Assembly: GCF_002127325.2 (NCBI RefSeq)
Contig: NC_035443.2
Coordinates: 32,043,930 to 32,107,929, forward strand
Direction of reading: 5' to 3'
Source of the DNA: Helianthus annuus
Lineage: Eukaryota; Streptophyta; Magnoliopsida; Asterales; Asteraceae
DNA: 64,000 bases
The notes under the pieces: generated by a model
Seen by the model: only the letters and a program-made list of their open reading frames with translations
Told to the model about the DNA's origin: nothing
Databases searched by the model: none
Program-made: the position numbers and the translations under genes
Part shown: positions 44,488 through 55,030 of the stretch, in pieces
Layout: each line of letters starts with the position of its first letter
Numbering within the stretch: position 1 is the stretch's first letter

Positions 44488-47400
44488 TGTCACACCCGCT
44501 CATAGCGGAAGCGCAAGGTGTGACCTGTATGGTTTTCATTGCATAAATATCGATGTACATGAACAAACTATATGAATAAAACATACTCCATTGCCATTAC
44601 ATAAGTTTTTCAAAAGATTACAACATAAGTTTAGTGTGTCGGTTACAAACCATTAACACAAAAGTAAAGTGTTATTGTTTCATACATTAACATGAAATAA
44701 ACTACTAAGGTTTAAACCATCATATTTCCGCAAGGAGGCGGAATATAACAGTTAAACCCTCCAAAAGATGGCATGGAGTTCTGGTACTTGTTATCTTGAC
44801 TGAGAATCCCGACATGGTCCTTTAATTCCCTGAAATACATGTTAAGTTTGGAAAACATCAACAAAAGTTGGCGAATTCATGCAGTTTAGTTGTAAAAGAT
44901 GTATTTAAAATGTAAGTTGTAGTATGTAAAGCGTCAATGAAATCGTTGATCATTAATGTTTTGCAAGGACATTAATATGTGTGACGAAAAAGGAAGCAAT
45001 CCAACCCTAGACGATTTTATGCCGATTCCTATCGACTGGGACACAAAAGCACTCTTCCGTATGGGTCCACGACCAAGAGTGGGGCTCGCCAAAACCCATT
45101 AGATCTAACCACTTGTACCTAGGTCCAAACTGGATTAATGGTGCTTAGATGTATAACCCTAATTCGCACATGATCTAAGGTGTTTCATTCCCTAACTTTA
45201 ACATACGTTGAACATGTATTTTCCCCGATAGTTGTAAAGTTGTAAAACATTTAAATGAACAGGGGACATGAACTCACAGTATCGCGTCCTGTGAATAGAT
45301 GAAACTAAGATCTCACGTGCGGTCGTCCTGAATAACGTTGCGACCTACAAATGTTCTTATTTTTGTTAGACACTTCGGTCTTTGTAAATAACTTGAGTAC
45401 AAGTCTTGTGTCTTATTTGTGTGTAAGACTTGTATGTCTATACTGTTCGTTGAACGGTGTATTTAGATGAATGAGTTGTTAATCTGTTATATATATATAT
45501 ATATTTCACCAAATATATACATATATGTCATCTTGTATCATGTGAGTTGTATAGTCGGATTTAGTCCTCTTAATCTCGTGTCTTATATGTATCAATTGTA
45601 TGATTGTGTTTACAATAATGGTATCATTGGGCCGAGCCCATGTTTTCATGTTTTTGGGCCCCAAATAGTGTTGGGCCTAAATAGTGTTGGGCCTCAAATA
45701 GTGTTGGGCCTCAAATAGTGTTGGGCTGGAATAGTGTTGGGCCTCAAATAGTGTTGGGCTTAAATAGTGTTGGGCTTGAATAGTGTTGGGTTTGAATAGT
45801 GTTGGGCTTGAATAGTGTTGGGCTTGAATAGTGTTGGGCTTGAATAGTGTTGGGCCTGAATAGTGTTGGGCTTGAATAGTGTTGGGCTTGAATAGTGTTG
45901 GGCCTTGGCCCATATGTTTGGTATTGGGCTTGGCCCATGAGTTTTTGATATTGGGCTTAGCCCATGTCTTTATGTTAAGCCCATTAAGTATAATAAGCCC
46001 ATTTGTTATAAAATAGCCCACTAGTATAATAAGCCTTTCATTTTTATAAAAAAAAACCTTTTTATAAAAATTTACTAAGTACATTTGTTAGTAAATAAAA
46101 ACATACTAGTTTTTGTAAGTTTATAAACATCCGAAAATTTGTTATCGATAGCATATTTATATTTCGTGTCGAAAAATCGTCTAAACATCGTAGTAACTCT
46201 TCGGATTGGCAATTCACTTATGTAGTCGTCCGTCGTTCATTTTGACCATAAATGGTGTCCGATTATTTGAATCGTCCGTAACTCGTTTTAAGGCGTAAAT
46301 ATGTGAAGTCTTGTAAGACTTTAGTCGAAATGTTTATTGTGTTCATTTGTATCATTGTATTCAAGTTCCTAGTTATAATACATATAACTAATACAAACAT
46401 ATAACACATAGCCCTTAAGTTGTTAAGTTAACTAAATATATATTTTCTCAAAAATATATATTTATATCAACTTTGATTTTATAAAAACTATTCTTAAAAA
46501 TCTTTTAATCTAATAAAGATTTTGTCAAAAATAATAGTTTTTATAACTTATGATTTTTAAGAAAAACTTGGCCATATTTTATTAGAAATATGGACTTTGC
46601 CATGTTTAATAAAAACACATCTTTTCTTATAAAATCACCACAAATCTTCTCATATTTTTCTTAATAAAAACATAAGAGATTTATAACATAACTTATCAAG
46701 ATGAACTCATAATCATGTAGGGTTTTGGTATGATCTTTACATATTTTTACTAGTCCAAAAATCATATTTTACTTCTAGTTTTAACAAGCTTTTTATAAAA
46801 ACCCATCTTGTATGTTTTCTTTTTATAACTTGTAAAAGTATTATTTTTAGTTAACCACTTTATATACTTTAACAAAAACAAAGATCATGATCATCCATCT
46901 AATCTTTCATGTTAACAAAACCCTTAAACACTTTCATGAACACTTGTTAGATTATGTTTTTAAACATCATCTAACAAGTTATTTGTATGCTAATCATCAA
47001 AACTAGATCAAATATGCAAGTAATCATCAATAAATCACAACATAAACACACTTTTATATTATGATTATTATTTTGCTTCTTTATATTTTCATCTTATTTT
47101 GTATTGTTCTTTTAGTTATAAGTTGTTCTTTAACAATAAATACATAAACAAGTATGAAAATAAAGGATTTAGAATGCTCACTTCTAGCTCTTGGCTAGGG
47201 ATGATCTAGGTGAAAATGAAAAGCAAAGAATATGAAGATTTGATGGTTGAAAGCCCTTAGATGGATAGAAAAGCTTGCTTCTACTTGTGGTTGCCTTAGA
47301 TCCTCCTAAGTTCCATGAAAATGCATCTTGATCATCATGAAAGTGGCTTGAAAATGAAGATGGGTGATGGTGTATATGGACCGAAAATGGGGTATGTTTG

Positions 47401-48387
47401 GGAGCTTTTGGTGTTGTGAAAATGGAAGGTGAAATGCATGAATGAAAAGCTTAGGAATGAAGTAACTAGTTACTAGTAATGATCATATTTCACCACTTGC
47501 ATCCACTTGTAAGACTTTAGTAACCATCTAGGATATTTGTGGTAACAAGTAAAAAAAATGGGTCCCACAAAGGGGTGTTGCAACCGTGAATGGGGGGGGG
47601 GGTTTCCTTTGCTTTTCCTTCTTGAATTACTTAGTAAAAATGTTAGAGTTCTTAGTTAGATGTTTTAGGTAGTTTATAAGTATAAGTGTTTAAGTGTTTA
47701 AAGGGTGTTAAATGATCATTACTAGACCATAATGATCCAATTAACACTAGATGATCATAAAAAAAAGATTTGACATTGTTCGGATAATTGTTTCGATTTG
47801 TTTCGGTTAGATGTTATTTGAACGCTAAGTTGCGAAACTTGTGTGAATTGATGTAGTTATTGACTCGGATGATACCCGAATGTATCCTCACATGAATTAT
47901 ATGTCAAATAATATTTTTACATGTCGTAAAAATATTAAAAAGCTGATTTCAGCAGAATTTCTGCGGAAAAGTGTTGAAATCATCGCTTTTAGTGCTTTTC
48001 GGGCAATTTTTAGTGTTATCGGACTTCGGAAAGGATTTAAATCAAACCCTTGTATTCCTAGTTAGGGTTTAATATTTATATGATGTTGGACTTTCGTCTA
48101 AGTCCTAAAGATGTCGTTTAGATGATTTCTGCGGATTCTGCTTTTTCGTCAGAATACTAGTTTATTAGGTGCTTTTCTAGTAGTTTCGATGCATTGTTTA
48201 AACTGTTCCAAATGTACTTAATAAAAATGAGTCATATGCATCCTAAGTAAGTATTCCTTGAGTATTCTATGTGTATGTCACGAAACAAGCAGTTCGGATG
48301 TTCAAAATGAATAAAAATGTAGCTAAAAATATAGCTAAAATGAGTATTTTAAGTGTGAAAAGTTACCGTAAAGTGGCAGTTGTCACA
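44488..48387 (-). mobile_element. Tekay 3' LTR
   Basis: On the + strand it begins TGTCACACCCGC and ends GCAGTTGTCACA. It contains 15 tandem units of about 16 bp (45660-45905), a G11 run at about 47592 and long AT-rich sections. The pol stop codon lies in its first transcribed bases. A 61-codon frame (47880-48065), present in both LTRs, is not supported as a gene. Confidence 0.93.
45660..45905. repeat. 16-bp minisatellite in the Tekay 3' LTR (15 units)
   Basis: AATAGTGTTGGGCTTG-like units occur 15 times, with CCTA, CCTC, CTTG and similar endings in an order shared with the other LTR. They produce the repetitive open frames seen on the - strand here. Confidence 0.9.
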
Positions 48388-48397
48388 TTCTCCCCTT
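48378..48397 (-). promoter_or_regulatory. Tekay polypurine tract overlapping the pol stop
   Basis: On the - strand AACAAGGGGAGAA runs directly into the LTR start TGTGAC. The tract is inside the coding frame (NNKGRM), and the TGA stop at 48383-48385 uses LTR bases 3-5. Confidence 0.8.
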
Positions 48398-51300
48398 GTT
48401 ATTGAGAATTTCGTCCCGAAATTCTAGCTTTGTTATTCTTTTCAGGAGTCTTCGGAAATAGGGGGGATATTTTGCCTTCATTTGGTCTTCACGTTCCCAA
48501 GTATACTCGGGCCCGTGACGAGAGTTCCAACGAACCTTTACTAACTTGATACGACTTCTCCGTGTTTTATTGACCTTCCAGTCCGTGACCTCAACAGGTT
48601 CCTCCGTGAATTGGAGTTTGTCGTCAATGTGAATTTCATCCGTAGGAATGGTAACGGTTACTTGTATTGGACTCTTTTTAAGATTCGACACATGAAACGT
48701 GTGGTGTACACTACTAAGTTCATCTGGTAACTTCAACTTGTAAGCAACAGTGCCAATCTTTTCTAAGATTTCAAATGGTCCAATGTAACGCGGGTTAAGC
48801 TTTCCACGTTTACCGAATCTCGCTACGCCTTTCCAAGGTGAGACTTTCAACAAAACTTTCTCTCCAACTTCGAAAGATGTTTGTTTTCGTTTTCCATCTG
48901 CGTAAAGCTTTTGTCGATCGCGAGCCGCCTTGATACGGTCTCGTATCTGAAAAATTTTATCAGTAGTATCTTGGACTAGTTCCGGACCGATTAATTGACT
49001 ATCGCCTGATTCCGCCCAACATAGCGGAGAGCGACACTTTCGACCATAAAGAGCTTCAAACGGTGCAGCTCGTATACTTGTATGGTAGCTGTTATTGTAG
49101 GAAAACTCAACTAGAGGTAGATGATTATCCCAATTGCCGCCTAAATCCATAACACATGCACGAAGCATATCTTCGAGTGTTTGGATTGTCCGTTCGCTCT
49201 GGCCGTCAGTTTGTGGATGAAAGGCCGTACTTAGATTCAATTGAGATCCAAAGGCCTGTTGAAATGATTTCCATATTCTTGAAACAAAACGACCGTCTCG
49301 GTCCGAAATGATTGAAATAGGCACTCCATGACGAGCCACTATTTCTTTGAGATAGATTCCCGCTAGTTTCTCAGTACTATCCTTCTCCCGAATCGGTAAG
49401 AAGTGGGCGGACTTTGTCAATCTATCGACGATTACCCATATCATGTCATGGCCTTTCGAGGTCCTGGGTAACTTCGTAATGAAGTCCATCGATATTTGTT
49501 CCCATTTCCAAGCGGGAATCTCGGGTTGTTGTAATAAACCCGACGGTTTTTGATACTCTGCCTTGACCTTCGCGCAGGTCAAGCATTTTCCAACATAGAT
49601 AGCAATATCCTTTTTGAGGTTAGGCCACCAATAGTACTCCTTTAAGTCATGGTACATCTTATCTGATCCAGGATGGATCGAGTACTTTGACCTATGTGCT
49701 TCCTCAAAAATGAGATCTCGGAGACCTCCAAAGAATGGAACCCAAATTCTACCTGCAAAGTACAAAGTTCCATCTTCCTTCGGCACTAACTGTTTTTCCA
49801 TGCCTCGAAGTGATTCTTCTAGAATATGCTCTTCCTTGAGCGCTTCTTGTTGTGCATTTTGAATTCGTGCGGTAAGATCTGTGTGAATCGTCATCTCTAG
49901 TGCTCGCACTCTTAGTGTTTTAACTCGTTCCTTGCGGCTCAAGGCGTCTGCTACAACGTTTGCCTTGCCCGGATGGTACTTGATCTCACAGTCATAGTCG
50001 TTCAATAATTCAACCCAGCGTCGCTGACGCATATTTAATTCTTTTTGGTTGAATATGTGTTGTAGACTCCTATGATCTGTGAAAATAGTGCACTGTGTAC
50101 CATATAAGTAATGCCGCCAAATTTTCAAAGCAAATACCACCGCGCCTAACTCTAGGTCGTGAGTGGTATAGTTCTTCTCGTGAACTTTCAATTGGCGGGA
50201 CGCGTACGCGATAACCTTTTCACGTTGCATGAGTACACAACCCAAACCTTGGTGCGAAGCATCACAGTATACTACAAAGTCATCGGTACCGTCAGGTAAT
50301 GATAAGATTGGTGCGCTGCACAACTTGTCTTTAAGAAGTTGAAATGCTGCTTCTTGTTTCTCTCCCCAATCGAATTTCCTGTCTTTCTGTGTAAGAGAAG
50401 TTAGCGGTTGAGCAATCTTTGAAAAATTCTCGATAAACCTCCGATAATATCCCGCTAAGCCCAAAAATTGTCGCACTTCCGTAGGAGTCTTGGGCGCTTC
50501 CCAATTTTTAATCGAATCAATTTTCGCCGGGTCTACTTGAATACCTTTCTCGTTCACTATATGCCCGAGAAATTGTACTTCACGAATCCAAAAATCACAT
50601 TTGGAAAACTTCGCGTATAGTTTCTCCTTCTTGAGTAGTTCTAAGATGGTTCTCAAATGTTGTTCATGCTCGTCTGACGATTGTGAGTATATCAAGATGT
50701 CGTCAATGAACACTATGACGAATTTGTCAAGATACGGCTTACACACGCGGTTCATTAAATCCATGAAGACCGCCGGTGCGTTCGTTAAACCAAAAGGCAT
50801 AACGAGAAACTCGTAATGACCGTAACGAGTTCGAAAAGCCGTTTTCGGTACGCTTTCTTCTTGAATCCGTAACTGATGATACCCAGATCGTAAGTCTATT
50901 TTTGAATAAAAACTCGACCCTTGAAGTTGATCAAATAAGTCGTCAATCCTCGGTAGTGGATACCGATTCTTGATGGTGAGTTTATTCAACTCTCTGTAGT
51001 CGATACACATTCTGAATGTTCCGTCCTTCTTTTTCACAAAAAGAACTGGAGCTCCCCAAGGCGAGAAACTCGGTCTGATGAATCCCTTATCCAACAACTC
51101 TTGAAGTTGTGTGGACAATTCCTGCATTTCAGAAGGTGCTAATCGATACGGAGATTTAGCTACGGGTGCGGCTCCTGGTACCAAGTCGATGTGAAATTCG
51201 ACTTGTCGATTAGGTGGTAGTCCTGGCAAGTCTTCAGGAAAGACTTCAGGAAATTCTTTTACTACCGGAATATCCGTCAACTTCGGCCCATCGGTCTTCT

Positions 51301-53156
51301 TGTCTACAACATGCGCTAGAAAGGCAATATAACCTTTCCGTAAGTATTTATGTGCTTTCATGCAATTGATGATCCGTAATGGGGTGTCACGCTTCTCTCC
51401 ATGTATAACAAGTGTCTCTTCGTTCGGTAGTGGTAGTCGAATTATCTTCTCGTGGCAAACGACTTCGGCTCGATTGTTGGATAGCCAATCCATGCCAACC
51501 ACTACGTCGAAACTACCCAATTCAATGGGTAAGAGATCGATATTGAATTTTTGTTCACCAAGTTCTAAGGTACACTCCTTAACAACTTCTCCCGTCTCTA
51601 TTAGTCTACCGTTAGCCAATTCTATAGAATATGGAACATCTAGCTTACTAGGTTCCAAGCCTAGAGTATTTTTAAATTCTATAGAGATAAAACTAAAATC
51701 GGCTCCGGTATCAAATAATATGGATGCGAAATGATCATTGAGGAGAAACGTACCAGTGACCACATTAGGGTCTTGGCGCGCATCCTTGGCTCCAATCACA
51801 AAAGATCGACCACGAGCTTGGTTTTCTTTAGGACAATCTTTCTTGTAGTGATCTTTGCTTCCGCATCCAAAGCATCCTTGACCACGACCATTCCCGTTCC
51901 CATTCTTGTTATCAAATCCACTTCCCGATCCAGTATTATTTCCCGTTCCCCAACATGATTCAGCACGGTGGCCATTCTTGCCACACTTGTCACACTTGAC
52001 AACCCGACAATCACCCAAGTGATGATATTTGCATCGCTCACACTTAGGTAAAGTACCAGCGTACTTCTTAGGACCAGTGTCGTTTGTGGCTACAAACGCC
52101 CTTGCATCCTTTTGCGGGTTATTCTGTCGCCTGTTGTTGTTGTTGTTGTTGGGGTTATTGTTATTGTTGTTGTGGTTGTTGTTACTGTTGTTGTTGTTAT
52201 TATTATTATTACCGCGGGTTCCCTTCTTGAAATTCGAGTAATTCCTCTTCCCACGGTTGGAAGACTCGGCATGTGTTTCCTTTTTACCATCACCTTTCTC
52301 ACCGAATACTTTCATCATGACCCCGTCTTCAGTAAGACTCACGGCTATAGTCACAGCCTGAGTAATAGTCGTGGGTTCAGCTGCAGTAACCAAACTTCGA
52401 ATCTTGTCAGAAAGTCCCCAGATGTAGCGTTCGATACGCTTGTATTCTGGTGTCACAAGGTAAGGAATCACGCGGGACAGATCGTGAAACCTTTGCGTAT
52501 ATCCCGTGATATCAGCTCCGACCATGGTAAGGGTCCAAAACTCGTTCTCCAACTTCTGGAGTTCAGCACGAGAACAATACTTATCCCTCATACGTTCCTT
52601 CAGTTCCTCCCAAGTTAACGCATAAGCAGCGTTATCACCCAAAGTTTGCACTTGTAAGTTCCACCATGTAAGGGCCTCGTTAAGAAACAAGCCAGTAACG
52701 AAAGTGACTTGCTGATTAGCGGAACATCTGCTCATTCTGATTGTGGAATCCGTTTTCTCAGTCCATCTCACGTAAGCCACAGCACCGCCTGTGCCATCGT
52801 AGTTGAGTGGCTTGCAGTCCAGAAACTGCTTGAATGTGCACCCTGTAATTGGACAACGGATTCTGAATGAGCAAATAGTGAATCGTACGAATAGATTTAG
52901 AAAGAAATTTGATGAGTTGTAATTAAAACAACTAAACGTTACCCGTATTATTTGTTCCACCTGAATTACCGCCTTGACCCTGGCCTCCCGACCCGCCGGT
53001 GCCACCACTTTGTTCGACACGGGATGCCTCATACAGTGCGATAGCTTGGGCGATCCTCTGTTCTATTAGTGCATTTAATTCAGCCTCGTTTGTAGGCATC
53101 GGTGGAGGTGGGGGTGGATTAACTGTCCGTGTCCGTAAGACTCTCCTTGGTGGCAT
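48383..53156 (-). CDS. gag-pol: Tekay gag-pol-chromodomain polyprotein with predicted intron 52843-52942
   Basis: The ATG at 53156 starts [20 protein letters not shown]. The first exon ends at 52943. After removing 52843-52942 the frame is open to TGA at 48383-48385 (4674 coding bases, 1557 codons plus stop). The order is: gag ([16 protein letters not shown] to [10 protein letters not shown]); asparagine-rich linker (about 52130-52210); three Cys/His knuckles including [14 protein letters not shown] and [14 protein letters not shown]; protease [10 protein letters not shown]; reverse transcriptase with FIDDILIYS (about 50690-50715); RNase H ([17 protein letters not shown]); integrase with HHCC finger and D,D,E ([22 protein letters not shown]); and a C-terminal chromodomain ([12 protein letters not shown] to [18 protein letters not shown]). 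The chromodomain assigns it to chromoviruses, Tekay/Del lineage. All checked catalytic residues are present. Confidence 0.93.
52843..52942 (-). other. Predicted spliceosomal intron in Tekay gag
   Basis: On the - strand the interval begins GTAACG and ends ATTACAG. It is 100 bp, AT-rich, and contains a TAG in the gag frame shortly after the donor. Removing it joins the proline-rich gag start to the conserved gag domain in phase and makes the total coding length a multiple of three. Without splicing, gag would stop at 52932-52934. A chance frame arrangement is possible but less likely. Confidence 0.65.
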
Positions 53157-53596
53157 GATTCTTCCAAGGAGAAATAGGATAAAGATTAGACGTTGATTTG
53201 ATTTCTTAAATAATTTTACTAAGCATAAAAAAAATAATACATCTTTAACATTAATAGCAATATCACCAAGAAACATATAATGCGAGTAAATAAGTTAACA
53301 TAAACAATAAGATATGTCCAACCAGACCACTCAGATGCATTTAATAGATAACACCAAGTTTTTCATATATATAGTCAACCGGTTACATTATCGTTTGAAA
53401 GGAAACAAAAAAAAATAGACTCGGGCTACATAACCCGGTCATACTAGTCTAGTACAACAAAAGAGATAACAAGGTCTTCCTTCTAACTGTGTGATCCGCT
53501 ATATGTCGGTTGTCCTAAAAACTTGGTGGAGCATCAATATGTACACAAAACGGATATAGATACCCGTCCCAAAAGTACGATACCTGCAAACATAGT
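53157..53596 (-). other. Spacer between ORF0 and gag
   Basis: These 440 bp are AT-rich and non-coding. A TTTGCAGGTATCG acceptor/donor-like word lies just after the ORF0 stop (about 53578-53590). No clear promoter is seen. Confidence 0.5.
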
Positions 53597-54690
53597 CTAT
53601 GGTGGGGGGAATACTGGTGGTGGAATCGGGAATAATAGCCTGTGAACATCAGAAACCCTACCCTCCAAATCGAGCACCAAACGATGAAGGAACACACTCT
53701 GCTGCTCGAGCGCCAGAACACGGGTAGGTAGATCGACTGGTGGTATATCCACTGGTGGCATCTGGGGCGGTAGTGGGGGTAATGGTGGTGACCCTGGTGG
53801 TGGTGGTGGAGCCTGAAGTACCAAACCAATAAGGTGAGTAAGTTCATCCTCGAGTTCACTAACTCGACGGATAACAAAATCTATCTGATGCTCGAGTGTC
53901 AGCACACGGGCACGTAACTCGGTAGTAGCAGCTGGGAAATGCAGTGGGTGGTATGGATCCGTCAGAGGCATAACATGAGGGGGTGAGTATGGCGCAGTAA
54001 GAGGCTCGACACTGGGTGGTATGTGTGCATGTCCGGATGGTCCGGCCTCATCAGTATGGTCAGTCGGTGGTATGATAGGTGCGAAGTGTATGAGGTGAAC
54101 ATGCTCGGGAGATGCATCTGGTGCAGGGACTGGAATAGGTACAGGGATGGCTGGCTCTGCTGGCATCATGTCATCCCCAAAGTCTACATGGCCCTGTAGT
54201 GCGGATGAGGTAACAGACGCATAAGTGGAAGCATCCGAATCGGTGTCTGAATCAGAAGAGATAATAAAAATCGGAACCACCGGTGCTGGAACCTCTAGAA
54301 TAACCAAATCATGAACATCCCCGTCTCCCAACTCGTCATCCAAATGCTCCATAGGAATCACAGGGACTACAGCGTCGTCCTCCTCGTCAAGGTCGTCAAT
54401 GAAGGGCACAATAGCAAGGGGAAGAACATCCCATGGTATAACCTCGACCACATGTTCACCCTCCGGGTGACCTATGATAACTACGTCGTTGAGTATAGGG
54501 GGATAGCTAACACATCATCATCAATGATCTCGCCCAGAAGTGCGAACGGCTGGAAATCATCCATGTCGCTGTCAGAAGTAGAGTCGCTATCAGATAAGAT
54601 GACCTGAACCTCCGGCACATAGTCATCGTCGGAAGATAGCTCCATCGGGTCTACATCGTCGTATATGTTGCTTCCTTCAGAGGAAGACAT
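53597..54690 (-). pseudogene. Tekay ORF0: acidic/proline-rich ORF upstream of gag, one frameshift
   Basis: The ATG at 54690 opens MSSSEGSNIYDDVDPMELSS and an aspartate/serine-rich stretch that stops at 54481. The neighbouring frame continues across the C-run at about 54500 (VIGHPEGEHVVEVIPWDVLP) down to a stop at 53597. The second part has acidic, proline-rich (VPAPVVPIFI; APPPPPGSPPLPPLPPQMPP) and coiled-coil-like leucine segments (LRARVLTLEHQIDFVIRRVS). One single-base frameshift therefore separates two halves of one ORF of about 360 codons. No known domain is recognised. I recall similar uncharacterised proteins beside Tekay elements in Asteraceae. Confidence 0.65.
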
Positions 54691-55014
54691 GATATCCTGA
54701 GAAATAAGTTGTTCGACACGTATGAATATTTGTTATTTTACATACATACACAAAATGTATTTTTCACATAATGTTCATTTTAAGTTATCCTAATTGAGTT
54801 GTGTGGATTAACTTAAAGTTGCATGTCTACCATTTAGATGACTAAGACACTAATGTCCTTGCTTGATTTGTATGAGATGAATTCTTGGTTAAAATGGACC
54901 ATGAAAAATGTTTATGCAAATGAAAACATTTGTTTGTATTTAACTGGTTTTCGTGAGAGATCCCTAGTGATTGTAGACTTAGACTCGATAAAGAATCCTG
55001 GTTCACTACAATCG
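54691..55014 (-). other. Tekay 5' leader
   Basis: About 320 bp lie between the primer-binding site and ORF0. They are non-coding on the - strand. The open frame on the + strand (54838-55023) is not supported. Confidence 0.5.
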
Positions 55015-55015
55015 A

Positions 55016-55027
55016 TGCTCTGATACC
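55016..55027 (-). promoter_or_regulatory. Tekay primer-binding site
   Basis: The - strand word TGGTATCAGAGC three bases from the 5' LTR matches initiator methionine tRNA. Confidence 0.88.
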
Positions 55028-55030
55028 AAA

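Noticed and set aside
45677..46084. Repetitive frames with PNTIQAQHYS-like units on the - strand (also at 56288-56548)
   Set aside because: They translate the 16-bp LTR minisatellite.
47880..48065. 61-codon frame present in both Tekay LTRs (also at 58406-58591)
   Set aside because: The identity follows from the young LTR duplication. No domain or codon evidence supports a gene.
52029..52618. Leucine/valine-rich open frames on the + strand
   Set aside because: They are the antisense of the asparagine-rich linker and gag domain of the Tekay polyprotein.
54838..55023. 61-codon frame on the + strand in the Tekay leader
   Set aside because: It runs against the element and ends in the primer-binding site; no support.
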